Assembly: GCA_900769275.1 (NCBI GenBank)
Contig: CAAGGA010000125.1
Location: forward strand, 1-62,137
Reading direction: 5' to 3'
Length of the DNA: 62,137 nt
Source: an uncultured Prevotella sp.
Lineage (GTDB): Bacteria > Bacteroidota > Bacteroidia > Bacteroidales > Bacteroidaceae
Shown here: positions 16,815 to 25,664 of the stretch, piece by piece
Position numbering within the stretch: position 1 is the stretch's first letter
Layout: the number at the start of each line of letters is the position of its first letter
Notes under the pieces: model-generated
What the model was told of the DNA's origin: nothing
Seen by the model: the letters and a program-made list of their open reading frames with translations, nothing else
Database searches by the model: none
Position numbers and translations under genes: made by a program

Positions 16815-17225
16815 CTATTCGAAAGTGATAAGTGGGGTATTTTCCTTGACCACATCTCCCTCCTCTATGAGTATGGACTTTACCTTGCCATCTCTTTCTG
16901 CGGTAAGGTTGTTGTTCATTTTCATAGCTTCAAGAATGACGAGAGTGTCCCCCTCCTTTACTTCCTGACCGACTTCGACATTAATATCTACGATAGTTCC
17001 TGGAAGTGGGGAGCAAAGAGCATCCTGTAGTTCATTGCTTTCACCGCTTTTCGCTGCAGGTACAGGTTTTACTACTATTTTCTTCTTTTCCTGTATGGGT
17101 TCTTTCTCACGAACTACACTATATGACTCACCGTTTACTGTAACCTCTATAGTGCCGTCAGCGGACTGACTGCTTATTGTGACAGCATAAGGCTTGCCGT
17201 TAATCTGATATTTGTATTCTTTCAT
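16815..17225 (-). CDS. mmdC: Biotin carboxyl carrier subunit of an acyl-CoA (de)carboxylase
   Basis: 136 residues from MKEYKYQINGKPYAV. The C-terminal ~70 residues are a biotinyl domain with LCSPLPGTIVDI and the biotin-attachment motif EAMKM (Lys102). An N-terminal beta region and a Lys/Pro linker precede it. The carrier moves CO2 between the active sites of the complex. It starts 2 bases after the TGA of a 50-codon gene, which follows mmdA, and mce is upstream: the order of methylmalonyl-CoA decarboxylase clusters. The membrane beta subunit (mmdB), normally next, is absent. It could also serve propionyl-CoA carboxylase. Confidence 0.85.
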   Translation of the reverse strand: MKEYKYQINGKPYAVTISSQSADGTIEVTVNGESYSVVREKEPIQEKKKIVVKPVPAAKSGESNELQDALCSPLPGTIVDINVEVGQEVKEGDTLVILEAMKMNNNLTAERDGKVKSILIEEGDVVKENTPLITFE

Positions 17226-17227
17226 TT

Positions 17228-17380
17228 TCAAATAGTTATTCCTGTCATCTTCACTACCTTGGATGTCCATTCGGTATCATGTGACTGGATGGTAAGCATC
17301 CCCGACTCGTTATCATGCATATTATATCCGAGGTTGTCATGCAGTGCCATGGCAATGGCTGCATATATTTCTTTCTCCAT
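17228..17380 (-). CDS. Small subunit resembling the C-terminal part of OadG/MmdD (MmdE-like)
   Basis: 50 codons from MEKEIYAAIAMALHDN to KVVKMTGITI. The pattern AAIAMAL ... HDNESGMLTI ... WTSK recalls the soluble tail of OadG-family delta subunits, while the transmembrane helix at the front of that family is missing. A separate ~55-residue epsilon subunit homologous to the delta tail is known in Veillonella methylmalonyl-CoA decarboxylase. Its stop is 2 bases before mmdC, so the two are probably translationally coupled. Likely holds carboxyltransferase and biotin subunits together. The identification rests on pattern and position. Confidence 0.6.
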   Translation of the reverse strand: MEKEIYAAIAMALHDNLGYNMHDNESGMLTIQSHDTEWTSKVVKMTGITI

Positions 17381-17454
17381 TCTGTCTAATGTGCTTGAAA
17401 TTAAACTCTTGAGCTTGATGCCTTAGGTCTCGGGCAAAAGGGCTGCATACATTA

Positions 17455-19020
17455 TTACATTGGAATGCATCCATGTTTCTTTGCCGGGAGACTCTGACGC
17501 TTGGTGGCAAGCTGAGCGAGGGCACGACAGATGCGGAATCGCGTATTACGAGGTTCTATGACATCATCAATGTAGCCATATTTTGCAGCCTGATATGGAT
17601 TGGCGAACAATTCAGAATACTCGTCTTCCTTTTCCTTGAGGAATGCCTGTACGTCGCCACCCTCTTCTTTGACCTGTTTTGCTGCTTTCGCCTGTAGGAC
17701 TGCTACGGCACCGGCAGAACCCATTACGGCAATCTCTGCAGAAGGCCATGCGAAATTGATGTCAGCGCGAAGCTGCTTGCATCCCATTACGATATGAGAG
17801 CCACCGTATGACTTGCGCAGAGTAACGGTAACCTTTGGCACTGTGGCCTCACCGTAGGCATAAAGCAATTTTGCACCATGGAGGATTACTGCATTGTATT
17901 CCTGTCCTGTTCCCGGAAGGAAGCCCGGTACATCCACAAGGCTGACAATCGGAATGTTGAATGCGTCACAGAAACGTACAAAACGTGCTCCTTTACGACT
18001 CGCATTTACATCAAGTACGCCTGCGTATGCAGAGGGTTGGTTGGCAACAATGCCGACAGACTGACCGTTGAACCGGGCGAAACCTACTATAATGTTCTTG
18101 GCAAATTTGGGTTGCACCTCAAAGAACTCTCCGTTATCGGTAATGGCAGCAATGACCTTATACATATCGTATGCCTGATTGGGATCCTCGGGAATAATCT
18201 CATTGAGAGAGTCATCGAGACGATCTACAGGGTCAGTGCATTCTGTACGTGGTGATTCCTCCATGTTGTTTGAAGGAATATAGGAAATGAGGGTCTTAAT
18301 CATCTCAATTCCTTCTTCTTCTGTCTTTGCGGTAAAGTGGGTCACACCAGACTTTGAAGCATGGACGCTTGCGCCACCAAGATGTTCTGCGTCCACATTT
18401 TCACCTGTTACGGTCTTTACCACTGCAGGACCTGTGAGGAACATATATGACGTTCCCTCCATCATCATCGTGAAATCGGTAAGAGCAGGGGAGTACACTG
18501 CACCTCCGGCACATGGACCATATATCATTGATATCTGAGGTACGACACCGGAAGCGAGGATGTTACGTTCAAATATCTCTCCATATCCTGCCAGAGCATC
18601 TATTCCCTCTTGGATGCGGGCACCTCCTGAATCATTGATGCCGATGACGGGGGCACCCATTGTCATTGCCATATCCATCACCTTGCATATCTTCTCGGAC
18701 ATAGTCTTTGACAGAGAACCGCCGTTTACTGTAAAATCTTGAGCGAAGACATAGACGAGGCGTCCGCTTATCGTTCCTGAGCCTACAACGACACCGTCGC
18801 CGAGGTATTGTTTCTTCTCCATACCGAAGTTTGTGCAACGGTGGAGCTTGAACATATCGTATTCTTCAAACGATCCTTCGTCGAGGAGCATGTTTATACG
18901 TTCGCGCGCTGTATATTTGCCTCGTGCGTGCTGTTTTTCAATTGCTTTCTCTCCTCCACCGAGACGTGCCTGTTCACGTTTTTGGAGAAGCTGCTTGATT
19001 TTTTCTACTTGTTCAGACAT
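17455..19020 (-). CDS. mmdA: Methylmalonyl-CoA decarboxylase alpha / acyl-CoA carboxylase carboxyltransferase
   Basis: 521 residues. Transfers the carboxyl group between (S)-methylmalonyl-CoA or propionyl-CoA and biotin. Family marks: HARGKYTARERINMLLDEGS near residue 30, FAQDFTVNGGSLS near 92, INDSGGARIQEG near 128, YGPCAGGAVYSPALTDF near 168, the second-half oxyanion region NQPSAYAGVLD and VDVPGFLPGTGQE near 370, YGGSHIVMG near 415, and a C-terminus LPAKKHGCIPM that is typical of this subunit. With mce it supports the succinate-propionate route. mce is 86 bp upstream. Confidence 0.9.
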   Translation of the reverse strand: MSEQVEKIKQLLQKREQARLGGGEKAIEKQHARGKYTARERINMLLDEGSFEEYDMFKLHRCTNFGMEKKQYLGDGVVVGSGTISGRLVYVFAQDFTVNGGSLSKTMSEKICKVMDMAMTMGAPVIGINDSGGARIQEGIDALAGYGEIFERNILASGVVPQISMIYGPCAGGAVYSPALTDFTMMMEGTSYMFLTGPAVVKTVTGENVDAEHLGGASVHASKSGVTHFTAKTEEEGIEMIKTLISYIPSNNMEESPRTECTDPVDRLDDSLNEIIPEDPNQAYDMYKVIAAITDNGEFFEVQPKFAKNIIVGFARFNGQSVGIVANQPSAYAGVLDVNASRKGARFVRFCDAFNIPIVSLVDVPGFLPGTGQEYNAVILHGAKLLYAYGEATVPKVTVTLRKSYGGSHIVMGCKQLRADINFAWPSAEIAVMGSAGAVAVLQAKAAKQVKEEGGDVQAFLKEKEDEYSELFANPYQAAKYGYIDDVIEPRNTRFRICRALAQLATKRQSLPAKKHGCIPM

Positions 19021-19106
19021 TTTATTGCTTGTTACGTTTTTCTGTACTTTACGTCAGGCATTCAGCCCAAACGCATGATACTTTTTTGCTTTCTATAGGA
19101 AGATTT

Positions 19107-19517
19107 CTACTTCTGAGGTTCACATAGTTCTGTCAGCACTCCTGCCGTGGACTTTGGGTGTAGGAATGCAATATTCATCTGTTCTGCGCCGGGACGCGGA
19201 GTCTTGTCAATAAGACGAATTCCTTTTCCCTCTGCTTCCAGAATGGCTTCTGCAACACCATCTTCTACGGCAAAGGCAACGTGATGAACGCCTTTTCCTC
19301 CTTTTTCCAGCCATTTGGCAACAGCACTGTCAGGACTTGTCGGCTCAAGGAGTTCCAGTTTTGTCTCTCCGACCTTAATGAAAGCGGTTTTTACTTTCTG
19401 GTCTTCTACTTCTTCTATTGCATAACATTTGAGACCAAGTACATTCTCGAAATACGGGAGGACTTCTTCAATGCTCTGGACTCCTATGCCCAGATGGTCA
19501 ATTCTTGAAATTTTCAT
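19107..19517 (-). CDS. mce: Methylmalonyl-CoA epimerase
   Basis: 136 residues of the VOC fold. Interconverts (2R)- and (2S)-methylmalonyl-CoA. Both betaalphabeta units are visible: KISRIDHLGIGVQSIEE with the first metal His, then KGVHHVAFAVED with the second, and the metal-binding glutamate in GVLTELCEP at the end. KLELLEPTSP is a further family mark. First gene of the cluster running to mmdC, with a good promoter upstream. Together these genes link succinyl-CoA-derived methylmalonyl-CoA to propionyl-CoA, the usual fermentation or B12-dependent branch in Bacteroidales. Confidence 0.92.
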   Translation of the reverse strand: MKISRIDHLGIGVQSIEEVLPYFENVLGLKCYAIEEVEDQKVKTAFIKVGETKLELLEPTSPDSAVAKWLEKGGKGVHHVAFAVEDGVAEAILEAEGKGIRLIDKTPRPGAEQMNIAFLHPKSTAGVLTELCEPQK

Positions 19518-19586
19518 GTTTTTCCTAAATTATTGTATTGTATATTGTAATGAATATTCTTTGCGGAATTGTTTTATTTTTCGGTG

Positions 19587-19616
19587 CAAAGTTACTAATT
19601 TTCTTCAACAAACAAA
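19587..19616 (-). promoter_or_regulatory. Promoter of the mce-mmd operon
   Basis: Minus-strand TAACTTTG (19587-19594) and TTTG (19613-19616), 18-bp spacer, about 65 bases above the mce start. Confidence 0.65.
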
Positions 19617-19742
19617 ATAGATTAACTACTTTTTGCACCTTATTCTTTGATTTATACATTATTCGGAATCCCAAGTTTGTGATACCGATACGGATGACAT
19701 AATGCGGAGTATGGACTGATAAACTTTACGATAGACCTCACG

Positions 19743-22148
19743 TCAGAATTCAAAGATAACCTTACCATTGATTTGTCTTGTGGTAAGATAATTGGGTACG
19801 GCATATTGCTGGTTGCTTACATCTGTCACCCAATAATATGAATTGACGTTATTGATACCAAATACATTCAGACAGTCTATTCCCAGCCAGATGTTCCGGA
19901 ACGTATTTTTTTTGCTCCGCTTCTCGTTGTTGAGCAGGCGATAGCTCATGCCTATATCGGCGCGGCGATAGGCGGGTGCACGGAAATTCATGGATTCTAT
20001 ACGTCGGTGTGGTGCATTAAAGGGCAGACCGTCTGCAAAGGCGAGTTTGAGTTGCATCTTCCATCTGTCGGTATTTGGAAAATAATCGGAAAACGAGAGA
20101 TTGACTGAGTAACGCTGGTCTGTAGGAAGTGGAATGCTTACACCGTTTATTTTCATATTTGTGTTCATCAATGAGAATGTAAGCCAGGAGTCTGTTCCGG
20201 GTACAAATTCTCCAAATAGTTTGAGGTCAACGCCTGCAATATGTCCGGAAGCCTCGTTAGTGCCGTAATATACCACCTTTACATTGTTCACGCTGTAAGG
20301 TATAATGTTGGAGAGGGCCTTGTAATATAGTTCCGCCGTAAAACGGAACGGACGGTCAAGCATTCTGAAACTATAGTCAAGTCCACCAATGAAATGAATG
20401 GATTTCTGGGATTTTATCTTCTCGTTGAGGCTTGCATAGGTCTGTCCGTCAACGGTTGTGGTGTCAAGTAGTTCCTTGAAAAAAGGAGCCTGATAATATA
20501 CTCCGGTCGCCAGACGGAACGTAATGTCTTGATTCCATCCAGGAATGACAGCGAGGGAGATTCTTGGGGATATGATGCTTTCTTTGTTGAATGACCAGTT
20601 GGAGAATCTTATACCGTAGTTCAGTGTATAATATGAAGGCGGTTCAATCTCGTTGCCTTGCTCATCTTTCTTTCCACCACTGCTGAATTTATATATGTCC
20701 TGAATATAGAACTCGGTTCTCCTTGCATTAATCCTGTTTTTTGCAGAGAGTGTGTATATGGTGTTCAGAGCGTTTCCGGTATGTGGAATCATATATCCGG
20801 CAGAGTCGCGCATCTCGTATTCGCGCAGATTATTCTTTATATTTTCCCATTTCATTGTCAGTGCCGTCTGGATAGTGTGTGCTCTTGCCTTATGATCAAG
20901 AAGAAATTTGACACTGCCTACCTTGGCTTTAAGGTAGTTCCTTGCATGTTCGGCATACGTACCGACACCGAGTTCCGAACCGTTGTTTGTGTCTGTCAGC
21001 CAATATTGTCCCTGTATATCGTATGTCTCCTGTTCCTTTGTGTAGAACGCAGAACCGATAAGTGAAACGCTTGTGCTAGATGTAATACTATGTCTTATAT
21101 TGAGAGTTCCGAAGAAAGTACGGAAAATGTCTTTCTCCCACCCGTCAAAATAGACCTTAAAATTGCGGATGTTGTCTTGTGTTCCAAACGAGGTCTCACG
21201 GCTTGATGGCGTAAAATCGTAATTCGACTGAGAAATGTTTCCTATAAAGTCGATATTCCAGCGGTTGTTCGGTGTATAGGAGAGATATGTCTGATAATCA
21301 ACAAATTTCGGATTGTATTCTCCGTCAGTTTGTAAAGAATTGAGCAATGCCTTTGTCGTCTTGTATCTGACAGCGTTAGCCCATGCCAGCCTCTTGTTTC
21401 CAACCCCAAGATATGCGCTACCTCCGAGAAGACTTGCCTGTATGGTGCCTTCAAATCGTTGAGGACGACGATAAGTGATGTCAAGAGCTGATGACATTTT
21501 GTCACCGTATTTTGCTTCATATCCACCTGTAGAAAAACCAATCTGTCCGACCATGTCAGGGTTTATTATGGATAAACCTTCTTGCTGGTCACTCCGGACG
21601 AGGAACGGACGGTATATTTCTACGTTGTTGATATAGACGGAGTTTTCATCGAATGCACCGCCTCTTACGTTGTATTTTGAGGATAATTCGCTGTGGGTAC
21701 TTACTCCTGCCTGCTGCTGTATGAGTTCTTCCACGGCATTTCCAGAGGCTGATGGGGAGGTTTTTATGTCTTTGAAGTCTATCTGGGCCGTAGTAGAAGT
21801 CTGTCTCTTCCTTTCTGTGACATATACTTCGTCTATCATGTGGTCATCCTCATACAACTGTATTTGAAGCTTCAGGTTTCCATTCGGGTGTCTTAGCACT
21901 CTTTCTTTTGTTTTGTAACCTATCATTGAAAATCGTACGACGACAGAATCTTCAGAGGAGAGCGTGATGTTAAACTCTCCTTTTAGGTTTGTCATGGCAA
22001 ATTTCCCTTGTTTGACGCATGAAACGGATGCAAGTTCTATAGCATTGCCTTCTATATCAGTAACTCTGCCGCTAAGTACGAAATCCTTGGCAATAACTAT
22101 TGTACTAAAATATATAAAGGTGAAAAGTATGATGATTCTTTTAAGCAT
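19743..22148 (-). CDS. TonB-dependent outer-membrane receptor
   Basis: 801 residues from MLKRIIILFTFIYFS, a signal peptide ending near VIAK; in-frame upstream starts add a segment with no signal character. The N-terminal ~90 residues are a carboxypeptidase-regulatory-like domain (LSGRVTDIEGNAIELASVSC). The plug follows with SASGNAVEELIQQQAG and YNVRGGAFDENSVYINN. The rest is a 22-strand-type barrel ending in GKVIFEF with a terminal Phe. Such receptors import siderophores, vitamins or oligosaccharides with TonB energy; no SusD partner is adjacent, so a glycan role is not supported. The ligand is unknown. Confidence 0.85.
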   Translation of the reverse strand: MLKRIIILFTFIYFSTIVIAKDFVLSGRVTDIEGNAIELASVSCVKQGKFAMTNLKGEFNITLSSEDSVVVRFSMIGYKTKERVLRHPNGNLKLQIQLYEDDHMIDEVYVTERKRQTSTTAQIDFKDIKTSPSASGNAVEELIQQQAGVSTHSELSSKYNVRGGAFDENSVYINNVEIYRPFLVRSDQQEGLSIINPDMVGQIGFSTGGYEAKYGDKMSSALDITYRRPQRFEGTIQASLLGGSAYLGVGNKRLAWANAVRYKTTKALLNSLQTDGEYNPKFVDYQTYLSYTPNNRWNIDFIGNISQSNYDFTPSSRETSFGTQDNIRNFKVYFDGWEKDIFRTFFGTLNIRHSITSSTSVSLIGSAFYTKEQETYDIQGQYWLTDTNNGSELGVGTYAEHARNYLKAKVGSVKFLLDHKARAHTIQTALTMKWENIKNNLREYEMRDSAGYMIPHTGNALNTIYTLSAKNRINARRTEFYIQDIYKFSSGGKKDEQGNEIEPPSYYTLNYGIRFSNWSFNKESIISPRISLAVIPGWNQDITFRLATGVYYQAPFFKELLDTTTVDGQTYASLNEKIKSQKSIHFIGGLDYSFRMLDRPFRFTAELYYKALSNIIPYSVNNVKVVYYGTNEASGHIAGVDLKLFGEFVPGTDSWLTFSLMNTNMKINGVSIPLPTDQRYSVNLSFSDYFPNTDRWKMQLKLAFADGLPFNAPHRRIESMNFRAPAYRRADIGMSYRLLNNEKRSKKNTFRNIWLGIDCLNVFGINNVNSYYWVTDVSNQQYAVPNYLTTRQINGKVIFEF

Positions 22149-22274
22149 TATTGATATGGGTTTGTATTTGTTTCCCATATTCTTGGCATTACTTGCCCAA
22201 AAATGATATTGGGAATACAACATTTCTATAACGATAATTGTATCAGTTTATTGTATCAGTCTCCTGTGCTTTAT

Positions 22275-22340
22275 GGTGGGATCTGTTAGTTAATTCCCTT
22301 GTACCTACAGACCAATGGGAAGCAATTGGCCGAACCTACC
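22275..22340. repeat. Palindromic repeat GGTGGG family, copy 1
   Basis: GGTGGGATCTGTTAGTTA at one end and complementary GGCCGAACCTACC at the other, around CCAATGGGAAG. Related to 25546-25596. It lies upstream of the TonB receptor, in a 358-base gap that otherwise holds only the yihY-type promoter. Confidence 0.5.
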
Positions 22341-22467
22341 TTCATGTCATTAGATGGAAATGTGTCGGTCGGAATAAGCTTATGTACTTATTATGTAAAA
22401 AATAAAAAAAACGTGAGTAGTATGGGAATTTTTTCAACATTATTATGCCACGAAATAGAAAAATGAT

Positions 22468-22475
22468 TATCTTTG
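22468..22475 (+). promoter_or_regulatory. Promoter -7 box of the YihY/BrkB gene
   Basis: TATCTTTG, 31 bases above the ATG. No clear TTTG at the expected -33 position. Confidence 0.55.
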
Positions 22476-22506
22476 TGACATATTTCAATTCAAATGATAT
22501 TATATA

Positions 22507-23829
22507 ATGAGAATCGTAGAAAGCTTGACTTCCTTTTATGATAAGGTGAGGAGGTGGAACACATCGGATATGAACGATGTTCATAATAGAGCCGGCTCAT
22601 GGATAAAGACCTTTGTTCTTGCAGGGCGAATGTTTTATGTCAAGGATATGTGGGCAAGGGATGTTGCGGCATTGACCTTTGCTTCTTTCATGGCATTGAT
22701 TCCGTGTATGGCTATGCTGTTTGTCATTGTACGCGGTTTCGGATATACTTCTATGCTGGAGTCGTGGCTGTACACAACATTCGAGTCACAGCCAGTCGTG
22801 GCTCGTACGATAGCAGACTTCGTAAGGAATTATGTAGAGAATACGCAAGGCAACTATATCATCAGTGCGGGAATCCTGATGCTTTTATATACTGTATTTT
22901 CTTTGATGCAGAAGATAGAACGTACCTTTGATGATATATGGCATACTGACGAACGGTCATGGAAAAAGACAGTCATTGAATATCCGACCATTTTCTTTGG
23001 TTTGGGATTACTTGTTATCTTCTCGTCTGGTTTCAATGTTTTTGCAATAAGGATTGTGGAGAATGTGGACACCTATGCTGATGTGGGAGATGTTATCCCG
23101 ACGTTCTTTCTCCGTTTAGTGTCGATGGTCTCGCTGATTTTGTTTTATGTATTCTTTTTCTGTACTATACCGAACGTCAGTGTGAAGATAAGGTACACCC
23201 TTGTGCCGTCCGTTATCGCTGGTATTTGTATGTCAATGCTGCAGTATGGATATATGTACCTACAGGTTTTTCTTTCCAGTTACAATGTTATATATGGCTC
23301 TTTGGCTGCCATACCGCTTTTTCTTCTATGGATGCAGATTACATGGGCAATTACCGTTTGGGGTGTCATACTCTGCTATATGCGCCAAAATATTCATCTC
23401 TACGATGGTGACTTGCAATATGACAGCATACATAATGCAGGCAGGACAAAAGTCTGTGCTGTCATTATGCATCATGTATGCAGGAATTTCAGAGATGGAG
23501 GAAATGCCCTGACACTGGTAGGACTCTGCTCGATAACAGGTATTCCGCAGCAGATAGTGAATGGTGCAGCAAAGGAACTTGTTAGGGCGGGGTTGCTCGT
23601 AGAGATAAAGGATAAGGAAAACGATTCATCAGAAGAGTCAACAATGCTACATCCCATTGAGGACATCCGTCGTATCACATTCGGTCTGATGGTGGAAAGA
23701 CTCGACAGTTTGGGGGGAGATGTGGGATTCGTGCTTACAGAAGAAGATTCTTTGGGTTATAGAAAGGCAGATGAATTATACCAAAGATATATTCAAGAGG
23801 GAAAGAACTTGTGTCTCGCAGACCTGTAA
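22507..23829 (+). CDS. YihY/virulence factor BrkB family membrane protein
   Basis: 440 residues. An amphipathic N-terminus precedes six hydrophobic segments between about residues 50 and 300. The family signature includes DVAALTFASFMALIPCMAML near 55, YTVFSLMQKIERTFDDIW near 130, and YGSLAAIPLFLLWMQITW near 260, typical of the BrkB/YihY family once mislabelled RNase BN. The last ~130 residues are soluble and contain a winged-helix-like region (GIPQQIVNGAAKELVRAGLL), a Bacteroidales-type extension. Function in the family is unclear; transport has been proposed. A strong hairpin follows, facing the convergent phosphatase gene. Confidence 0.85.
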   Translation: MRIVESLTSFYDKVRRWNTSDMNDVHNRAGSWIKTFVLAGRMFYVKDMWARDVAALTFASFMALIPCMAMLFVIVRGFGYTSMLESWLYTTFESQPVVARTIADFVRNYVENTQGNYIISAGILMLLYTVFSLMQKIERTFDDIWHTDERSWKKTVIEYPTIFFGLGLLVIFSSGFNVFAIRIVENVDTYADVGDVIPTFFLRLVSMVSLILFYVFFFCTIPNVSVKIRYTLVPSVIAGICMSMLQYGYMYLQVFLSSYNVIYGSLAAIPLFLLWMQITWAITVWGVILCYMRQNIHLYDGDLQYDSIHNAGRTKVCAVIMHHVCRNFRDGGNALTLVGLCSITGIPQQIVNGAAKELVRAGLLVEIKDKENDSSEESTMLHPIEDIRRITFGLMVERLDSLGGDVGFVLTEEDSLGYRKADELYQRYIQEGKNLCLADL

Positions 23830-23841
23830 TCCTATTAGTCG

Positions 23842-23887
23842 TAGGTCTCATCGGTCACGTAGTCCGTGAAGTGACCGATGAGACCTA
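23842..23887. terminator. Hairpin between converging genes
   Basis: TAGGTCTCATCGGTCAC (23842-23858) and its perfect complement (23871-23887). 17-bp stem, 12-base loop, no T-run. Placed between the BrkB-type and phosphatase genes. Confidence 0.65.
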
Positions 23888-23980
23888 TATGTGACCTCGA
23901 AAATAAATCCAGGATGGATAGCGTGATACTTGTCCTCCAAATCCCACAGGCTCAAAGGGCAGTTGCTAATCAATCTCTCC

Positions 23981-25453
23981 TTAATTCTTATTATGCGTAT
24001 CGTTGGAACTGGCTTTCAGGTAATCCGGAATCGCATAACCTGCGGCTTTTGCTATCTTGATGGGGATGGTAGCATTGTCATTATGGCTGGCAAACTGTTC
24101 TGCACCGACACCGCAGGCATATACAGGCACTAATCCGGCAGAATGTCCCCCGGTGCTCCATGATAGTAAAGCCTTTTTGTTCAGGATACGCTTGGCTGCA
24201 TCTGCCAGAGGTTCGTTTGATGTGTATTCATTTTTTACATCATAAGCTTTTCCATCAAAGGATTGTTTCCATGTTTCGTACAGAGAGGCTTCTTCTTTTT
24301 CGTTCAGTGTGACATCTTTCCAGAATCCGAAATTTTCTTTCAGAGCCTGTTTTGCCAGTTCCCACGTCACATTGTTGGATGTTGACTTGCGGAGGTTACG
24401 CAATACATTGGTAAAGCCGTCAATGCTTCTTTTCTGGTGGCTTAGCAGTTTGAGGTTCAAGGCATAGATATTGTCTTCTGCAAGGACTAATCCGCCAGTC
24501 TCGTGGTCAGCAGTAAGCACTATGAGGGTCTCGTCGGGATGCTGCCTGTAGAAATCCATGGCTATCTTTACGCATCTGTCCACGGCTGCTACCTCAGCAA
24601 ATGCCGTTGCTGCATCCTGAGCATGACAAGCCCAATCCACTTTTCCTCCTATCTCGTTCATAAGGAAAAAGCCTTTGTCGTTGTTGCGCATGAGAAAATC
24701 AATCTGACATCTCAATAGGTCTTCGATTGTCATTTCACCCTCCCTTGCATCAATGGCGTATGAAAGGGCACCTTTTCCTGATGTCGGGTTTAAGCGTGTA
24801 GAATCTTGTACGAGGATTATTTTCTTTGCGTTATCTGCCTTTGCGTAATAGTCTGCCGTGCCATACGCTATTGCATATCCTGCTTTTTCCATTTCGTTAT
24901 AGAGGTTTGGCATTCCAGGATGCTTCTTTGTATCTTCAGCCTTGTCTATGGCAGAACCTGCATAGAAATCAAAGTCAGCCGAAACCATATCTTTTCCTAC
25001 GGCATAATAATCTGAACGCTGGGCCTGATGTGCATAGAAAGCGGCAGGAGTGGCATGGTTTACTGTGACGCTTGAAGCGACACCGACTTTCATTCCGGCT
25101 TCCTTTGCCCATACGGCAATTGAGGAGACAGGAGTCTTGAGGTCGGGCATCAACCCAAGACAGCCGTTTTGTGTTTTTACCCCAGTGGCGAGGGCTGTAC
25201 CAGAGGCAGCGGAATCCGTGACACCGCTGTTGCTGGAATAAGTAGAAGCGACTCCGACAATGGGGAATGCTGAAAAGCAGAACGGTAACCTGCCTATTGT
25301 ACCATTCAGTTCTGCATTATACATCTCTGCACCGAGAACGGTGTTCACGCCAGTACCGTCTGTGATGAAATAAAACACGTACTTTGCTTGTTTCTGTGCT
25401 GAAACTGATATGGCAATCATCAGCGTCATAATAAAAATACTGAAACGTTTCAT
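23981..25453 (-). CDS. Periplasmic alkaline phosphatase
   Basis: 490 residues, signal peptide MKRFSIFIMTLMIAISVSAQ. Removes phosphate from monoesters in the periplasm. Key residues: Asp32 in FITDGTG (metal), the phosphorylated Ser81 in VTDSAASGTALATG, Asp/His ligands in GGKVDWACHAQDA near 275, LTADHETGG near 317, and the late histidine in TGGHSAGLVPVYA near 445. Length and order fit the PhoA-like family. The family uses two zinc and one magnesium ion. No pho-type operator was recognised, and no promoter could be placed. Confidence 0.9.
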   Translation of the reverse strand: MKRFSIFIMTLMIAISVSAQKQAKYVFYFITDGTGVNTVLGAEMYNAELNGTIGRLPFCFSAFPIVGVASTYSSNSGVTDSAASGTALATGVKTQNGCLGLMPDLKTPVSSIAVWAKEAGMKVGVASSVTVNHATPAAFYAHQAQRSDYYAVGKDMVSADFDFYAGSAIDKAEDTKKHPGMPNLYNEMEKAGYAIAYGTADYYAKADNAKKIILVQDSTRLNPTSGKGALSYAIDAREGEMTIEDLLRCQIDFLMRNNDKGFFLMNEIGGKVDWACHAQDAATAFAEVAAVDRCVKIAMDFYRQHPDETLIVLTADHETGGLVLAEDNIYALNLKLLSHQKRSIDGFTNVLRNLRKSTSNNVTWELAKQALKENFGFWKDVTLNEKEEASLYETWKQSFDGKAYDVKNEYTSNEPLADAAKRILNKKALLSWSTGGHSAGLVPVYACGVGAEQFASHNDNATIPIKIAKAAGYAIPDYLKASSNDTHNKN

Positions 25454-25545
25454 TGCGTATGTTTTTTGGGGTTGTATGTCTGTTGTATTCTTTGTGCTCT
25501 ATTTAATTCATATAAAGAAGACTCTTGCCTGTGGTTTCCGTTCTG

Positions 25546-25596
25546 GGTGGGTTCTATTAATTACAAACCAAAGGGAAGTAATTAGTAGGACCCACC
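25546..25596. repeat. Palindromic repeat GGTGGG family, copy 2
   Basis: GGTGGGTTCTATTAATTAC and GTAATTAGTAGGACCCACC form a stem of about 19 pairs with one mismatch around AAACCAAAGGGAA. Related to 22275-22340. It lies between the phosphatase start and the PBP1A end. Confidence 0.6.
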
Positions 25597-25664
25597 TCTA
25601 ATGTGTGTCATAACTGAATATTCTCAGTCTACAGCGACAGGCTGAAACCGTGAAACTTGGTCGT

